Source: an uncultured Clostridia bacterium (lineage in GTDB: Bacteria > Bacillota > Clostridia > Oscillospirales > Ruminococcaceae). Taken from it: 19,768 bases of DNA. Shown in pieces: positions 1 to 7,659 of the stretch. The translations under genes and the position numbers were made by a program. Position 1 is the stretch's first letter. The number at the start of each line of letters is the position of its first letter. A model generated the notes under the pieces. That model did no database searches. It saw only the letters and a program-made list of their open reading frames with translations, and was not told where the DNA came from. The stretch spans positions 1 through 19,768 of the forward strand of contig CALATN010000064.1 of assembly GCA_937891895.1 (NCBI GenBank), read 5' to 3'.

Positions 1-64
1 TACAGCCTGCACGGATAGCGGCTTCAGCAAGAGCTTCGTTGCCCTTCATAAGATTACGTTCCAA
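1..64 (-). CDS. 2-oxoacid:ferredoxin oxidoreductase alpha subunit, N-terminal fragment (VorB/KorA type)
   Basis: Only the first 21 codons lie in the window; the gene runs off the left edge. The translation begins MERNLMKGNEALAEAAIRAG, which matches the usual N-terminus of the alpha subunit of 2-oxoacid (branched-chain or 2-oxoglutarate type) ferredoxin oxidoreductases. These enzymes oxidatively decarboxylate 2-oxoacids to acyl-CoA and reduce ferredoxin. I place the start at a TTG (64-62) because an AAGGAG ribosome site lies 8 nt upstream (78-73); the internal ATG at 49-47 would be 23 nt away. The ferredoxin gene immediately upstream on the same strand is the expected delta subunit, which supports the call. 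The exact 2-oxoacid substrate cannot be read from this fragment. Confidence 0.75.
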   Translation of the reverse strand, partial: MERNLMKGNEALAEAAIRAGC

Positions 65-96
65 AATACTCACTCCTTACAAAATTTTGAGTTAAA

Positions 97-303
97 TTAC
101 TTTTCAACAACGATTGCGCAGTCAGGGCACATCATTGCACACATTGCACAGCCTATGCACTGTGAGTCGTCAATACAGACAGCGGTGAAGTAGCCCTTGC
201 GGTTACGCTTTTCCTTCTGGAGTTCGACGATTTTCTTCGGACAAGCTGTTGTACAGAGAGCACAGCCCTTGCACGTTTCAAAATTGACCGTAATTTTTGC
301 CAT
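97..303 (-). CDS. 2x[4Fe-4S] ferredoxin, delta subunit of 2-oxoacid:ferredoxin oxidoreductase
   Basis: This 68-aa protein has two complete cysteine sets: C11-x2-C14-x2-C17-x3-C21-P and C49-x2-C52-x2-C55-x3-C59-P. They would bind two [4Fe-4S] clusters that carry electrons from the thiamine-diphosphate centre of the oxidoreductase to soluble ferredoxin. A 27-residue basic linker (KEKRNRKG) separates the sets, as in KorD/VorC-type subunits. The start ATG has a strong AAAGGAGC site 7 nt upstream. The alpha subunit begins 32 nt after the stop codon, so the genes are very probably cotranscribed. Delta subunit is favoured over a free ferredoxin because of the small size, the absence of extra domains and this neighbour. 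Confidence 0.88.
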   Translation of the reverse strand: MAKITVNFETCKGCALCTTACPKKIVELQKEKRNRKGYFTAVCIDDSQCIGCAMCAMMCPDCAIVVEK

Positions 304-363
304 ATTAAAGCTCCTTTCGGTTTAGAATAATTTATACAAGCTGCAAATACAGTCTGTTAGCAA

Positions 364-1017
364 TTAAGTTTCCCAGATTTTCTTCACATAAATCTCCACG
401 GGAAGCGGCTTTGGCACGTCAGCGTCCAGCTTCAGCGGAACACAGGTGAAAGCAAGCGGAAGTCCCGCCTTTTCAGCGATTTCCTCCGCAAAGCGGGTTG
501 AGTCCTCAAGAACTTCCTTTGTGGTTTCGTAAAGAAGATTGGTGTTGTTTACGATAGCGGTATGCTTCATATTAGCCGCCATTTCGATTTCGCCCATCAG
601 CACCAGTGCCTCATCGGCTGTCTGTGTGAGAAATCTGCGGCAGTTTACAACATAGTACATCTCGATTTTGTCAGCAAATTTCTTGAAAGCCTCGGCGTAA
701 CGTCCCAACGCAAGCGCACCTGCGTCGTCGCCGCCAACGTCCACGATAAGGTAGCCGTCATCGGTTGCGATACGTTCAAGGTCGAAGGAAATTGCGGGAA
801 TATCGAGGTTTGAGTTTGCGTACATCGGAGCAACAAGCTCGATGTTCTTTTCATCGAACAGCTCACCGAAGTCAGCTGAACGGAAGTAAGGGTTTACGAT
901 ATCGAGGTCAACAACCGTAACCTTTTCGCCGCCCTTTGCAAGGGATACGGCAAGGTTAGCGGAAAAATTTGTTTTTCCGCTGCCGTAATGCCCTGTTACG
1001 ATATTTATTTTTTTCAT
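364..1017 (-). CDS. P-loop (MinD/CobQ-like SIMIBI) nucleotide-binding protein
   Basis: This is a 217-aa soluble protein with a Walker A motif GHYGSGKT at residues 9-16, a switch-like VDLDIVNPYF at 36-45 and a Walker B-like VDVGGDDAG at 92-100. The pattern belongs to the SIMIBI ATPases (MinD, CobB/CobQ and metallocentre-assembly relatives), but no specific role can be read. An ATG at 1017 is preferred over an upstream TTG at 1023, because the AAGGAT site overlapping the stop of the previous gene sits 7-8 nt from the ATG and abuts the TTG. The gene lies between a FakA-like kinase and the ferredoxin subunit of an oxidoreductase. A part in assembling or regulating that iron-sulfur enzyme is possible but is inference from position only. 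Confidence 0.75.
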   Translation of the reverse strand: MKKINIVTGHYGSGKTNFSANLAVSLAKGGEKVTVVDLDIVNPYFRSADFGELFDEKNIELVAPMYANSNLDIPAISFDLERIATDDGYLIVDVGGDDAGALALGRYAEAFKKFADKIEMYYVVNCRRFLTQTADEALVLMGEIEMAANMKHTAIVNNTNLLYETTKEVLEDSTRFAEEIAEKAGLPLAFTCVPLKLDADVPKPLPVEIYVKKIWET

Positions 1018-1026
1018 AGACAATCC

Positions 1027-2670
1027 TTATTCAACGGAAATAATATAATAGTATACAGGCTGACCGCCGTCAACAAGCATAACCTCAGCATTCGGGAACT
1101 TGTTCTGAACAAGCTGATGAACAGCCTCGGCGTCCTTGCTGTCTACGTCTGTGCCGTAGATAAGTGTGATGAAAGCGGAATTGCCGTCAGCAAGCTTCTT
1201 TGTAAGCTTGTAAGCAGCCTTTGTTACATCTCTTTCGGTGAAAGCGAGCTTGCCGTTGTCAAGAGCGAGGATATCGCCTTCCTTGATATTGTGACCCTCA
1301 TAGTCGCTGTCACGTGCGGCAAATGTAAGCTGACCTGTGGAAACAGTGTCAAGGCTTCTGCTCATATTGAGACGGTTTGTATCAAAATCAGCGTCAGGGT
1401 CGAAGTTCATCATAGCTGTGATACCCTGAGGGATTGTTCTGGACTGGAGCACGCATACACGTCTGTCAGCAAGCTTTACAGCCTGTTCAGCCGCCATAAT
1501 GATGTTCTTGTTGTTAGGAAGAACAAACACTGTTTCAGCCGGTGTAGCCATAATTGCCTGAAGAATGTCATCTGTGGACGGGTTCATTGTCTGTCCGCCG
1601 CGAACGATACAGTCAACGCCGAGGTCACGGAAAAGCTCCTCAATACCGTCGCCGCTTGCAACGGAAACAAAGCCGAATGGCTTTTCGGGAGCGGCAGGAA
1701 CGAACTTCTGCTTCTTCACAACGTTGGCTTCCTTAGCCTTGTTTTCGTGCTGATACTTCATATTTTCAATTTTCATATTGATGAGCGAGCCGAAAAGCAG
1801 ACCTTCTTCGATAGCCTGACCAGGATGCTCTGTATGGACATGAACCTTGATGATTTCGTCGTCCTCTACAACAACAACGCAGTCACCGATTGTTTCGAGG
1901 AACGCACGGAGAAGTGCGGAATCCTTTGTATCGGGATTCTTGCGTGCGATAAATTCTGTACAGTAGGTGTGAGTGATATCGTCATCAAACTCACCTACAA
2001 CCGTGCTGAAATTATCAACAACAGCCTCAACCTTTGGTGCTTCAGCAGGTTTTACAGGCTCGCCGCCCTTGAATACGTCAAGCATAGCGTTCCAGATGAG
2101 AAGCAGACCCATACCGCCCGCGTCAACAACGCCTGCCTTTTTCAGTACAGGGAGAAGGTTCGGTGTATCATCGAGAGCTTCCTTAGCAGCGATACAAACG
2201 TCGCTCCAGAGCGCAACCTCGTCATTTGTTGAGTTTACGGCAACCTTTGCCTTTTCGGAAGCAAGGCGGGAAACTGTAAGGATTGTACCCTCTGTAGGAG
2301 TCATAACAGCCTTGTAAGCACCTGCTACGCCAAGCTCAAGAGCCTTTACGATATCGTCGCAGTCAGCAGTAATCTTGCCCTTGAAGCCCTTTGCAAAGCC
2401 TCTGAAAAGAAGGGAGAGAATTACGCCTGAGTTGCCTCGTGCACCTCGGAGAAGTGCGGAAGCTGTTGCGTCCGCAACCTGAGAAACGGTAACGTTGTCG
2501 TCCATAACCTCAAGCTCACGCAGAGCGTTGCTCATTGTCATAGACATATTTGTACCCGTATCTCCGTCAGGGACAGGATATACATTAAGCTGGTCAACCT
2601 CACGCTTTTTATTTGCAATAGTTACTGCACCCGATATGAATGCATCTCTGAGAATTTTACCGGTTATCAC
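1027..2670 (-). CDS. fakA: DAK2/DegV-like protein, FakA (YloV) family fatty acid kinase catalytic subunit
   Basis: About 547 aa, the usual FakA length. The N-terminal DhaL (DAK2) domain carries the Mg-ATP motif YPVPDGDTGTNM (D35 and D37 chelate metal in the family) and a glycine-rich GARGNSG loop. The middle domain has the family's zinc-type ligands, a Cys (about 237) and HVH (about 277-279). The C-terminal third is DegV-like. FakA phosphorylates fatty acids bound to a FakB partner; no fakB is seen here. GTG (2670) is preferred over TTG (2676): the GGGGG site is 9 nt from the GTG and only 3 nt from the TTG. The gene follows the Asp23-family gene by 15 nt, the widespread yloU-yloV pair, and its stop codon overlaps the ribosome site of the next gene. 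Confidence 0.87.
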   Translation of the reverse strand: MITGKILRDAFISGAVTIANKKREVDQLNVYPVPDGDTGTNMSMTMSNALRELEVMDDNVTVSQVADATASALLRGARGNSGVILSLLFRGFAKGFKGKITADCDDIVKALELGVAGAYKAVMTPTEGTILTVSRLASEKAKVAVNSTNDEVALWSDVCIAAKEALDDTPNLLPVLKKAGVVDAGGMGLLLIWNAMLDVFKGGEPVKPAEAPKVEAVVDNFSTVVGEFDDDITHTYCTEFIARKNPDTKDSALLRAFLETIGDCVVVVEDDEIIKVHVHTEHPGQAIEEGLLFGSLINMKIENMKYQHENKAKEANVVKKQKFVPAAPEKPFGFVSVASGDGIEELFRDLGVDCIVRGGQTMNPSTDDILQAIMATPAETVFVLPNNKNIIMAAEQAVKLADRRVCVLQSRTIPQGITAMMNFDPDADFDTNRLNMSRSLDTVSTGQLTFAARDSDYEGHNIKEGDILALDNGKLAFTERDVTKAAYKLTKKLADGNSAFITLIYGTDVDSKDAEAVHQLVQNKFPNAEVMLVDGGQPVYYYIISVE

Positions 2671-2685
2671 TTTCAATTACCCCCA

Positions 2686-3039
2686 TTAAGCCTTCATACC
2701 GTCGACGTAAACCGTAACCCTGCCGACCTCAAGACCTGTTTTTTCTTCAACTGTGTATCTGATTTTATGCACCACGCTGTCCACGATTGCGGAAATGTTG
2801 GTACCGAAAACAACTGTGATATGAAGCGCAACAACCAGCTTACCGTCCTTTACGGAAAGCTTTACGCATTCCTTTCTGCCCATATCAGCCTTCTTGAAAA
2901 GCAGGGAAATGAGTGAATTTCCCTCAGCGCTGTTCAGGTCGGCCACACCGAAGCAGGTTGAAGCCGTGTGAGCAATCAGGGAAGTAAGATATTCTTTGGA
3001 AATATTGATAGTTCCGAGATGATTTTCAATATTCAGCAT
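2686..3039 (-). CDS. Asp23/Gls24 family envelope stress protein (YloU-like)
   Basis: A 117-aa protein of the Asp23/Gls24 family: an N-terminal NHLGTINISKEYLTSLIAHT segment, then the typical alternating beta/alpha pattern ending in VGRVTVYVDGMKA. Members are small cytosolic proteins, some anchored to the membrane by partners, linked to envelope homeostasis; their biochemical function is unknown. There is no signal peptide or membrane helix. It directly precedes the FakA-like gene, the standard yloU-yloV arrangement of Firmicutes. An AGGAGC site lies 8 nt before the ATG, and a good promoter is found at 3125-3153, giving a leader of about 80 nt. It is the first gene of the left operon. Confidence 0.88.
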   Translation of the reverse strand: MLNIENHLGTINISKEYLTSLIAHTASTCFGVADLNSAEGNSLISLLFKKADMGRKECVKLSVKDGKLVVALHITVVFGTNISAIVDSVVHKIRYTVEEKTGLEVGRVTVYVDGMKA

Positions 3040-3124
3040 ACCGCTCAGCTCCTTAAATTGATATTTCAGGAAAATAATTACATATATTTACACTTTATGC
3101 ATTATAACAATACATATACGATAT

Positions 3125-3153
3125 AGTATATCACATTTTTTCCTTTATTTCAA
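3125..3153 (-). promoter_or_regulatory. Sigma-A type promoter for the Asp23-fakA operon
   Basis: On the minus strand there is TTGAAA (3153-3148), a 17-nt spacer and TATACT (3130-3125), with TGA just before the -10 giving an extended TGnTATACT. Transcription would start near 3118, about 80 nt upstream of the Asp23-family gene. The rest of the 236-nt gap (3040-3275) holds only A/T-rich DNA and the recX terminator. Confidence 0.7.
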
Positions 3154-3234
3154 TACAAATCTGAAAAAACCTTCAAAATCGGCATTTTATTCAAATCGGC
3201 AAATCAAGTCATACTCCTTACACGGCGATTTCGC

Positions 3235-3271
3235 AAACAAAAAGGAGAGCTGCTTTCGTTCCCGCTCTCCT
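3235..3271 (-). terminator. Intrinsic terminator of recA-recX
   Basis: Perfect 8-bp stem AGGAGAGC (3243-3250) / GCTCTCCT (3264-3271) with a 13-nt loop. Read on the minus strand it is followed by TTTTTGTTT. It starts 4 nt after the recX stop codon. Confidence 0.88.
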
Positions 3272-3275
3272 GTAC

Positions 3276-3896
3276 TTATTCATCAAACTCAAGGTCGTAC
3301 AAATCCAGCACTGCCCTTATTTCGTCATAGCTGTAGCCCTGACGCAGAAGCGCGGATTTCACCTTATCCACGCCCTTTTCGCTCGTGAGGTAACGCTCAT
3401 ATTTCTTTTCCACCAGCTCCTCAAGCCGTGCAAATGTATCTTCCTCGTCGGAATACGGCTCGATAACCTCTGCAATGATTTCGTCGGAAATTCCCCTTCG
3501 GCGAAGCTCCATTTTCGCCTTGAACATTCCCACACGCTTGATTTCAAACAGTTCTCTTGCCCTCAGCTCTGCGTAACGTCTGTCGTTGATGAGCCGCAGC
3601 TCCGCAAGATTTTTGCACACTCGCAGAGAAATATCCTCGGAATAGTTCGCCGTCAGCTTGTCGTAAAGCTCACGGAAGCTGTAGTCACGTCCGTCCAGCA
3701 GGTAGAGTCCCCTCTCCCTTGCCTTGCGGAATTCGTTTGCCTCGGTAATTTCCTCCACCGCCTCCTCAGGAATGTTCATTCCCTCTTTAAGATGGTACTC
3801 CGAGACTATTGAGCTGTGGAAGTAGTGCCTTGAATTGTCATCAAGGACAACACACATTGTGCTGCCCTTGAACTTGGAAATTTCAGTTATTACCAT
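3276..3896 (-). CDS. recX: RecX family regulatory protein
   Basis: A 206-aa helical protein with the RecX three-helix repeats, for example SLRVCKNLAELRLINDRRYA, MELRRRGISDEIIAEVIEPY and ALLRQGYSYDEIRAVLDL. RecX binds the RecA-DNA filament and limits its extension and activity. An N-terminal part of about 60 residues (ITEISKFKGSTMCVVLDDN) precedes the core, as in many Firmicute RecX proteins. It starts 5 nt after the recA stop with no clear Shine-Dalgarno sequence, so it probably depends on translational coupling to recA, which would keep RecX below RecA. An intrinsic terminator closes the unit. Sequence and context agree, so the call is firm. Confidence 0.92.
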   Translation of the reverse strand: MVITEISKFKGSTMCVVLDDNSRHYFHSSIVSEYHLKEGMNIPEEAVEEITEANEFRKARERGLYLLDGRDYSFRELYDKLTANYSEDISLRVCKNLAELRLINDRRYAELRARELFEIKRVGMFKAKMELRRRGISDEIIAEVIEPYSDEEDTFARLEELVEKKYERYLTSEKGVDKVKSALLRQGYSYDEIRAVLDLYDLEFDE

Positions 3897-3901
3897 AATT
3901 G

Positions 3902-5143
3902 TTACTTAACAGGAGTGAACTCCTCAAAATCGTCGTCAGCGTCAATCATAATGTTGACGGGAGCTTTCTTTGGAGCAGGCTTCTTCGCAGGTCTCTCAGT
4001 CATTGCTTCTTCCTTGGGAGCTTCAGCTGTCTTTGCAGCAGCTTCGGCAGCGGCAGCCTCAACGGCAGCGTCCTGCTTGTTCTTCTTGGAAGCCATTCTG
4101 ATTTCCTCGATTTTAGCCTTGATTTTGTCCTCAATTTCCTTTGCTTCCTCAGGGTGAGTTCTGAGCCATTCCTTTGTATTGTCACGTCCCTGACCAATCT
4201 TGTCGCCCTCGTAGGAGAACCACGCACCGCTCTTATGGATTATATCAAGCTCAACCGCAAGGTCAACTACCTCGCCCTCACGGGAGATACCCTTGCCGAA
4301 GAAAAGGTCAAATTCACATTCCTTGAACGGAGGCGAAACCTTGTTCTTCACGACCTTGCACTTTGTACGGTTGCCGATAACCTCACCGCCGTTCTTGATA
4401 GCCTCGCCCTTACGCACCTCGATACGCACGGAGCTGTAGAACTTCAGCGCACGTCCGCCGGGGGTAGTTTCGGGGTTGCCGTAGATTACGCCGATTTTTT
4501 CACGCACCTGATTGATGAAAATTGCCACGCAGTTTGACTTGGAAATTACAGATGTAAGCTTTCTCATAGCCTGCGACATAAGACGCGCAAGCTGACCAAC
4601 GTGTGTGTCGCCCATTTCGCCGTCGATTTCAGCCTTTGTAACCATTGCCGCAACGGAGTCGAGAACGATAACGTCGATTGCGCCCGAACGTACAAGCGCT
4701 TCCGCAATTTCAAGCGCCTGCTCACCGCTGTCAGGCTGCGAAACAAGCATACTGTCTATATCTACACCGAGAGCCTTTGCGTAAACAGGGTCGAGAGCGT
4801 GCTCAACGTCAACGAAGGCTACCTCGCCGCCCAGCTTCTGTGCCTCGGCAACAATCTGGAGCGCAACGGTAGTCTTACCTGAGCTTTCAGGGCCGTAAAT
4901 CTCAACAATTCTTCCTCTCGGAACACCGCCGATACCCAGTGCCATATCAAGGGTCATAGAGCCTGTCGGGATAGCGTCAACATTCATATCGGGAGATTCA
5001 CCCAGCACCATTACAGTACCCTTGCCGAACTGCTTTTCAAGCATCTGTACAGCCGCTTCTATCGCCTTTTTCTTCTCCTCGGCATTTGTTATTTTCATAA
5101 CCGAATCCTTGGCGCCTGCGGCCTTCTTCTTTGCATCTGCCAT
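3902..5143 (-). CDS. recA: RecA recombinase
   Basis: 413 aa. Walker A GPESSGKT at 84-91, Walker B VIVLDS at 158-163, the L2 region around 214-230 (REKIGVIYGNPETTPGG) and KFYSSVRIEVRK are all intact. RecA forms filaments on single-stranded DNA for strand exchange and LexA co-cleavage. Two parts extend beyond the usual ~350-aa protein: a Lys/Ala-rich N-terminus of about 20 residues, and a C-terminal tail of about 60 residues after 350 that is Ala/Lys/Pro-rich and ends acidic (DADDDFEEFTP). The ATG has an AGGAGGT site 5 nt upstream. recX follows directly. No convincing LexA box is seen in the 236-nt gap to ylxM. Confidence 0.98.
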   Translation of the reverse strand: MADAKKKAAGAKDSVMKITNAEEKKKAIEAAVQMLEKQFGKGTVMVLGESPDMNVDAIPTGSMTLDMALGIGGVPRGRIVEIYGPESSGKTTVALQIVAEAQKLGGEVAFVDVEHALDPVYAKALGVDIDSMLVSQPDSGEQALEIAEALVRSGAIDVIVLDSVAAMVTKAEIDGEMGDTHVGQLARLMSQAMRKLTSVISKSNCVAIFINQVREKIGVIYGNPETTPGGRALKFYSSVRIEVRKGEAIKNGGEVIGNRTKCKVVKNKVSPPFKECEFDLFFGKGISREGEVVDLAVELDIIHKSGAWFSYEGDKIGQGRDNTKEWLRTHPEEAKEIEDKIKAKIEEIRMASKKNKQDAAVEAAAAEAAAKTAEAPKEEAMTERPAKKPAPKKAPVNIMIDADDDFEEFTPVK

Positions 5144-5306
5144 AATTTACCTCCTGATATATGTAAAAATCGAACATTTTTTCTTATTTTAGCATTTTTT
5201 GCTGATTACGTCAATAGTCTTGGCGAAATTTTACGTCGGCAAAAAGGCAGGTCTGTCAGTTATTGTACACCAAATTATATTTTGTCAAAAAAATTGATTT
5301 ACCCCC

Positions 5307-5335
5307 TTGACAAAATTCAGGTTATGTAGTATAAT
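5307..5335 (+). promoter_or_regulatory. Perfect-consensus sigma-A promoter for the ylxM-ffh operon
   Basis: TTGACA (5307-5312), a 17-nt spacer and TATAAT (5330-5335), a full match to the housekeeping consensus. Transcription would start near 5342, about 40 nt before ylxM. The rest of 5144-5306 is A/T-rich and should hold the divergent recA promoter, for which a TATAAT at 5279-5274 (minus) is the best but weakly supported candidate. Confidence 0.85.
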
Positions 5336-5382
5336 ATGTAAAGTAATTTTGCTTTACATCAAATCCGAAAGGGGTAACCGTG

Positions 5383-5757
5383 ATGAATACTGAAAAAAAT
5401 CTGCGTGTTTCCGTCCTGCTGGACTACTACTCCCCTATGCTTACAGATAAGCAGAAAGATGTGATTGACCTTTATTACAACGAGGATTTGTCGCTTTCGG
5501 AAATTGCCGAACACGAGAACATCACCCGTCAGGGTGTCCGTGACAGCATCAAGCGCGGCGAGCAGACTCTCTTTGAAATGGAAGAAAAGTTCGGGCTTGC
5601 CGAAAAGAGCGAGAAGTTCTACGCTATGATGAGCGAAATTGCTGAGCTTGCAGGTGAAATCAAAAACGAGTGCGTTTACTGCGGTAACCCCAAGGCTATC
5701 GTGAAGCGTGCCGAATATCTGAAAAAACTTGCAGAGGATAACAAGGAATTATTCTGA
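5383..5757 (+). CDS. ylxM: YlxM-type helix-turn-helix protein associated with SRP
   Basis: A 124-aa protein with a sigma-70 region-4-like helix-turn-helix (LTDKQKDVIDLYYNEDLS, then SEIAEHENITRQGVRDSIKR) and a C-terminal helical part. YlxM is encoded just upstream of ffh in most Firmicutes; in streptococci it is reported to bind SRP components and modulate the GTPases, and it resembles DNA-binding regulators. The ATG at 5383 is chosen over the adjacent GTG at 5380 because AAAGGGG ends 8 nt before it. ffh follows after 39 nt with its own GGAAGG site. First gene of the plus-strand operon. Confidence 0.9.
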   Translation: MNTEKNLRVSVLLDYYSPMLTDKQKDVIDLYYNEDLSLSEIAEHENITRQGVRDSIKRGEQTLFEMEEKFGLAEKSEKFYAMMSEIAELAGEIKNECVYCGNPKAIVKRAEYLKKLAEDNKELF

Positions 5758-5796
5758 TACACTTAATATAAACGAGATTGCGAAAGGAAGGTTTTT

Positions 5797-7152
5797 ATGG
5801 CGTTTGAAGGTCTTTCCGAAAAACTGAACGGCGTGTTCAAGCGTCTTAAAGGCAGAGGTAAGCTCACCGAAGCAGACGTCAAGGAGGCTATGCGTGAGGT
5901 GCGTATGGCTCTGCTTGAGGCGGACGTTAACTACAAGGTCGTAAAGGACTTTGTTGCAAAGGTTTCTGAACGTGCTGTGGGCGAGGATGTGCTTACAAGC
6001 CTTACTCCGGGACAGCAGGTTATCAAAATCGTAAACGAAGAGCTGATTGCCCTTATGGGTGACAGCAATGCAAGAATCAACTTCCCTTCCAAGCCGCCCT
6101 GCATCATTATGATGTGCGGTCTTCAGGGTTCAGGTAAAACTACTCACGCCGCAAAGCTTGCAAAGTTCTTCAAGGAACAGGGCAAGCGTCCGCTGCTGGT
6201 TGCCTGTGACGTTTATCGTCCTGCGGCTATCAATCAGCTTCAGGTTGTGGGCAAGAAGGCTGATGTAAAGGTTTTTGAAATGGGACAGATCAATCCTGTT
6301 ACCATTGCAAAGGAAGCTGTAAAGCACGCCAAGGACCACGGTAATGACGTGGTGCTCCTCGATACCGCAGGCCGTCTGCATATCGACGAGGAGCTTATGG
6401 ATGAGCTCAAGGCTATCAAGGCTGAAACATCACCTAACGAAATTATGCTTGTAGTCGACGCTATGACAGGTCAGGATGCTGTAAATGTTGCAAAGTCCTT
6501 TGACGACGCTCTCGGAATTGACAGCGTGCTTATGTCAAAGCTCGATTCAGATACAAGAGGCGGTGCGGCGCTGTCCGTTCTCGCTGTAACAGGTAAGCCT
6601 ATCAAGTTCGTGGGTACGGGTGAAAAGCTCGGGGACTTTGAACAGTTCCACCCTGAAAGAATGGCTTCACGTATCCTCGGAATGGGCGATATGCTCACTC
6701 TTATTGAGCGTGCGCAGTCCACATTTGACGAGGAAAACTCCAAGAAGCTTGCAGGCAGACTCAAGGAGAACAACTTTGACCTTACAGACCTGCTTGACCA
6801 GATGAAGCAGATCAAGAAAATGGGTGCTTTAAAAGACATTTTCAAGATGCTTCCCGGTGTTGGCAACAAGATTGACGATATGGATATCGACGACAGACAG
6901 CTTAACCGTATCGAGGCAATGATTCTTTCAATGACTCCTGCGGAAAGAGCTAAACCTTCTATTATCGACCCGAAGAGAAAGCGCAGAATTGCGGCAGGCA
7001 GCGGCAATACCGTTGCTGACGTAAACCGTTTGCTCAGACAGTTTGAGGAAATGCAGAAGATGATGAAGCAGATGGGCGTTATGGGCAAGAATGCAAAGGG
7101 CAAGAAGAACAAGCTTCGTCTTCCTCCCGGAATGATGCCTCCTATGAGATAA
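5797..7152 (+). CDS. ffh: Signal recognition particle protein Ffh (SRP54)
   Basis: 451 aa in the standard NG-M order. N domain about 1-100; G domain with G1 GLQGSGKTT (108-116), ACDVYRPAA (136-144), DTAGR (189-193) and SKLD (247-250, a Ser variant of TKxD); Met-rich M domain from about 296 to the end, with GVGNKI and a basic tail ending in a PPGMMPPMR run. Ffh binds the 4.5S/scRNA and signal sequences and delivers ribosomes to FtsY at the membrane. A GAAAGGAAGG site precedes the ATG. A small membrane-protein gene starts 3 nt after the stop. No SRP RNA gene was found in the window. Confidence 0.98.
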   Translation: MAFEGLSEKLNGVFKRLKGRGKLTEADVKEAMREVRMALLEADVNYKVVKDFVAKVSERAVGEDVLTSLTPGQQVIKIVNEELIALMGDSNARINFPSKPPCIIMMCGLQGSGKTTHAAKLAKFFKEQGKRPLLVACDVYRPAAINQLQVVGKKADVKVFEMGQINPVTIAKEAVKHAKDHGNDVVLLDTAGRLHIDEELMDELKAIKAETSPNEIMLVVDAMTGQDAVNVAKSFDDALGIDSVLMSKLDSDTRGGAALSVLAVTGKPIKFVGTGEKLGDFEQFHPERMASRILGMGDMLTLIERAQSTFDEENSKKLAGRLKENNFDLTDLLDQMKQIKKMGALKDIFKMLPGVGNKIDDMDIDDRQLNRIEAMILSMTPAERAKPSIIDPKRKRRIAAGSGNTVADVNRLLRQFEEMQKMMKQMGVMGKNAKGKKNKLRLPPGMMPPMR

Positions 7153-7155
7153 ATT

Positions 7156-7371
7156 ATGGATATAATTTATTTCGTGCTTTTTGCCGCAGTTGGCTTATTC
7201 AACGTGCTGGCGGGATTGCTGGACTTCAAGTGGTATGTTGATTACTGGGTGATGAGAAACCCGATGAAGCAGCCCACGAAGAAACGGCGCAGGAAGTGGC
7301 GGGTGCTGCTGTGCATTGCAGGGGTAGCGCTGATTGCTTTCGGTGTTGTGTTCTACACGGGGATAATATGA
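7156..7371 (+). CDS. Small two-helix membrane protein, unknown function
   Basis: A 71-aa protein with two predicted membrane helices (about 3-24 and 50-69) around a strongly basic loop (KQPTKKRRRKWR). It starts 3 nt after the ffh stop without a clear ribosome site, so it is probably translated by coupling to ffh. Its layout (helix, aromatic DFKWYVDYW patch, basic loop, helix rich in Gly/Val) recalls small two-helix families such as the Imm17-type proteins, but I cannot assign it. The neighbouring 75-aa protein shares the layout though not obvious sequence identity. Intact reading frame, tight packing and ordinary codon use support a real gene. It sits between ffh and rpsP, which are usually adjacent. 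Confidence 0.72.
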   Translation: MDIIYFVLFAAVGLFNVLAGLLDFKWYVDYWVMRNPMKQPTKKRRRKWRVLLCIAGVALIAFGVVFYTGII

Positions 7372-7380
7372 GGTGACAGT

Positions 7381-7608
7381 ATGGATATTTTAACTAACTT
7401 TTTTATGATAGCAGGCATCTTAATTCTGTTTGATGTTATAAAATATGTAGTTGCAAAGCGTTACTATGCAAAGCATCCCGAACTCGATAAATCAGCAAAT
7501 TTTGACACATCTGATTTTCTTTATTCCCGAAAGTATGTCAAGATAGTTTATATTGTGCTGGGAATTTTATTCCTTGTGGTAAGTATTATAATCAGTTCAT
7601 TACGTTGA
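7381..7608 (+). CDS. Small two-helix membrane protein, unknown function
   Basis: A 75-aa protein with predicted membrane helices at about 5-24 and 52-72, joined by a polar loop containing KRYYAKHPELDKSANFDTSD. Its ribosome site AGGTG overlaps the stop codon of the preceding small gene and lies about 6 nt from the ATG, which indicates an operon. The second half (RKYVKIVYIVLGILFLVV) again resembles small two-helix membrane families, including Imm17-type proteins, but no family is claimed. Base composition is more A/T-rich than ffh, so it could be a later arrival. A short CGTT-GAAA-AACG hairpin follows the stop at about 7605. Confidence 0.72.
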   Translation: MDILTNFFMIAGILILFDVIKYVVAKRYYAKHPELDKSANFDTSDFLYSRKYVKIVYIVLGILFLVVSIIISSLR

Positions 7609-7659
7609 AAAACGTTTTGATATAAAGTCAATGAAATTTTAATTCGGAGGTGAATATAA

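Noticed and set aside
988..2232. A 414-codon open frame on the plus strand opposite fakA
   Set aside because: It is antisense to a well-recognised FakA protein, has no ribosome site or family features, and its amino-acid composition (many Cys, His, Val, Asn) is that of a reverse-complement shadow.
5171..5184. CGAAC-ATTT-TTTCT upstream of recA as a LexA (SOS) box
   Set aside because: Only the left half matches the Firmicute CGAAC-N4-GTTCG pattern, and the right half has lost the essential bases. SOS control of recA cannot be supported from this site.
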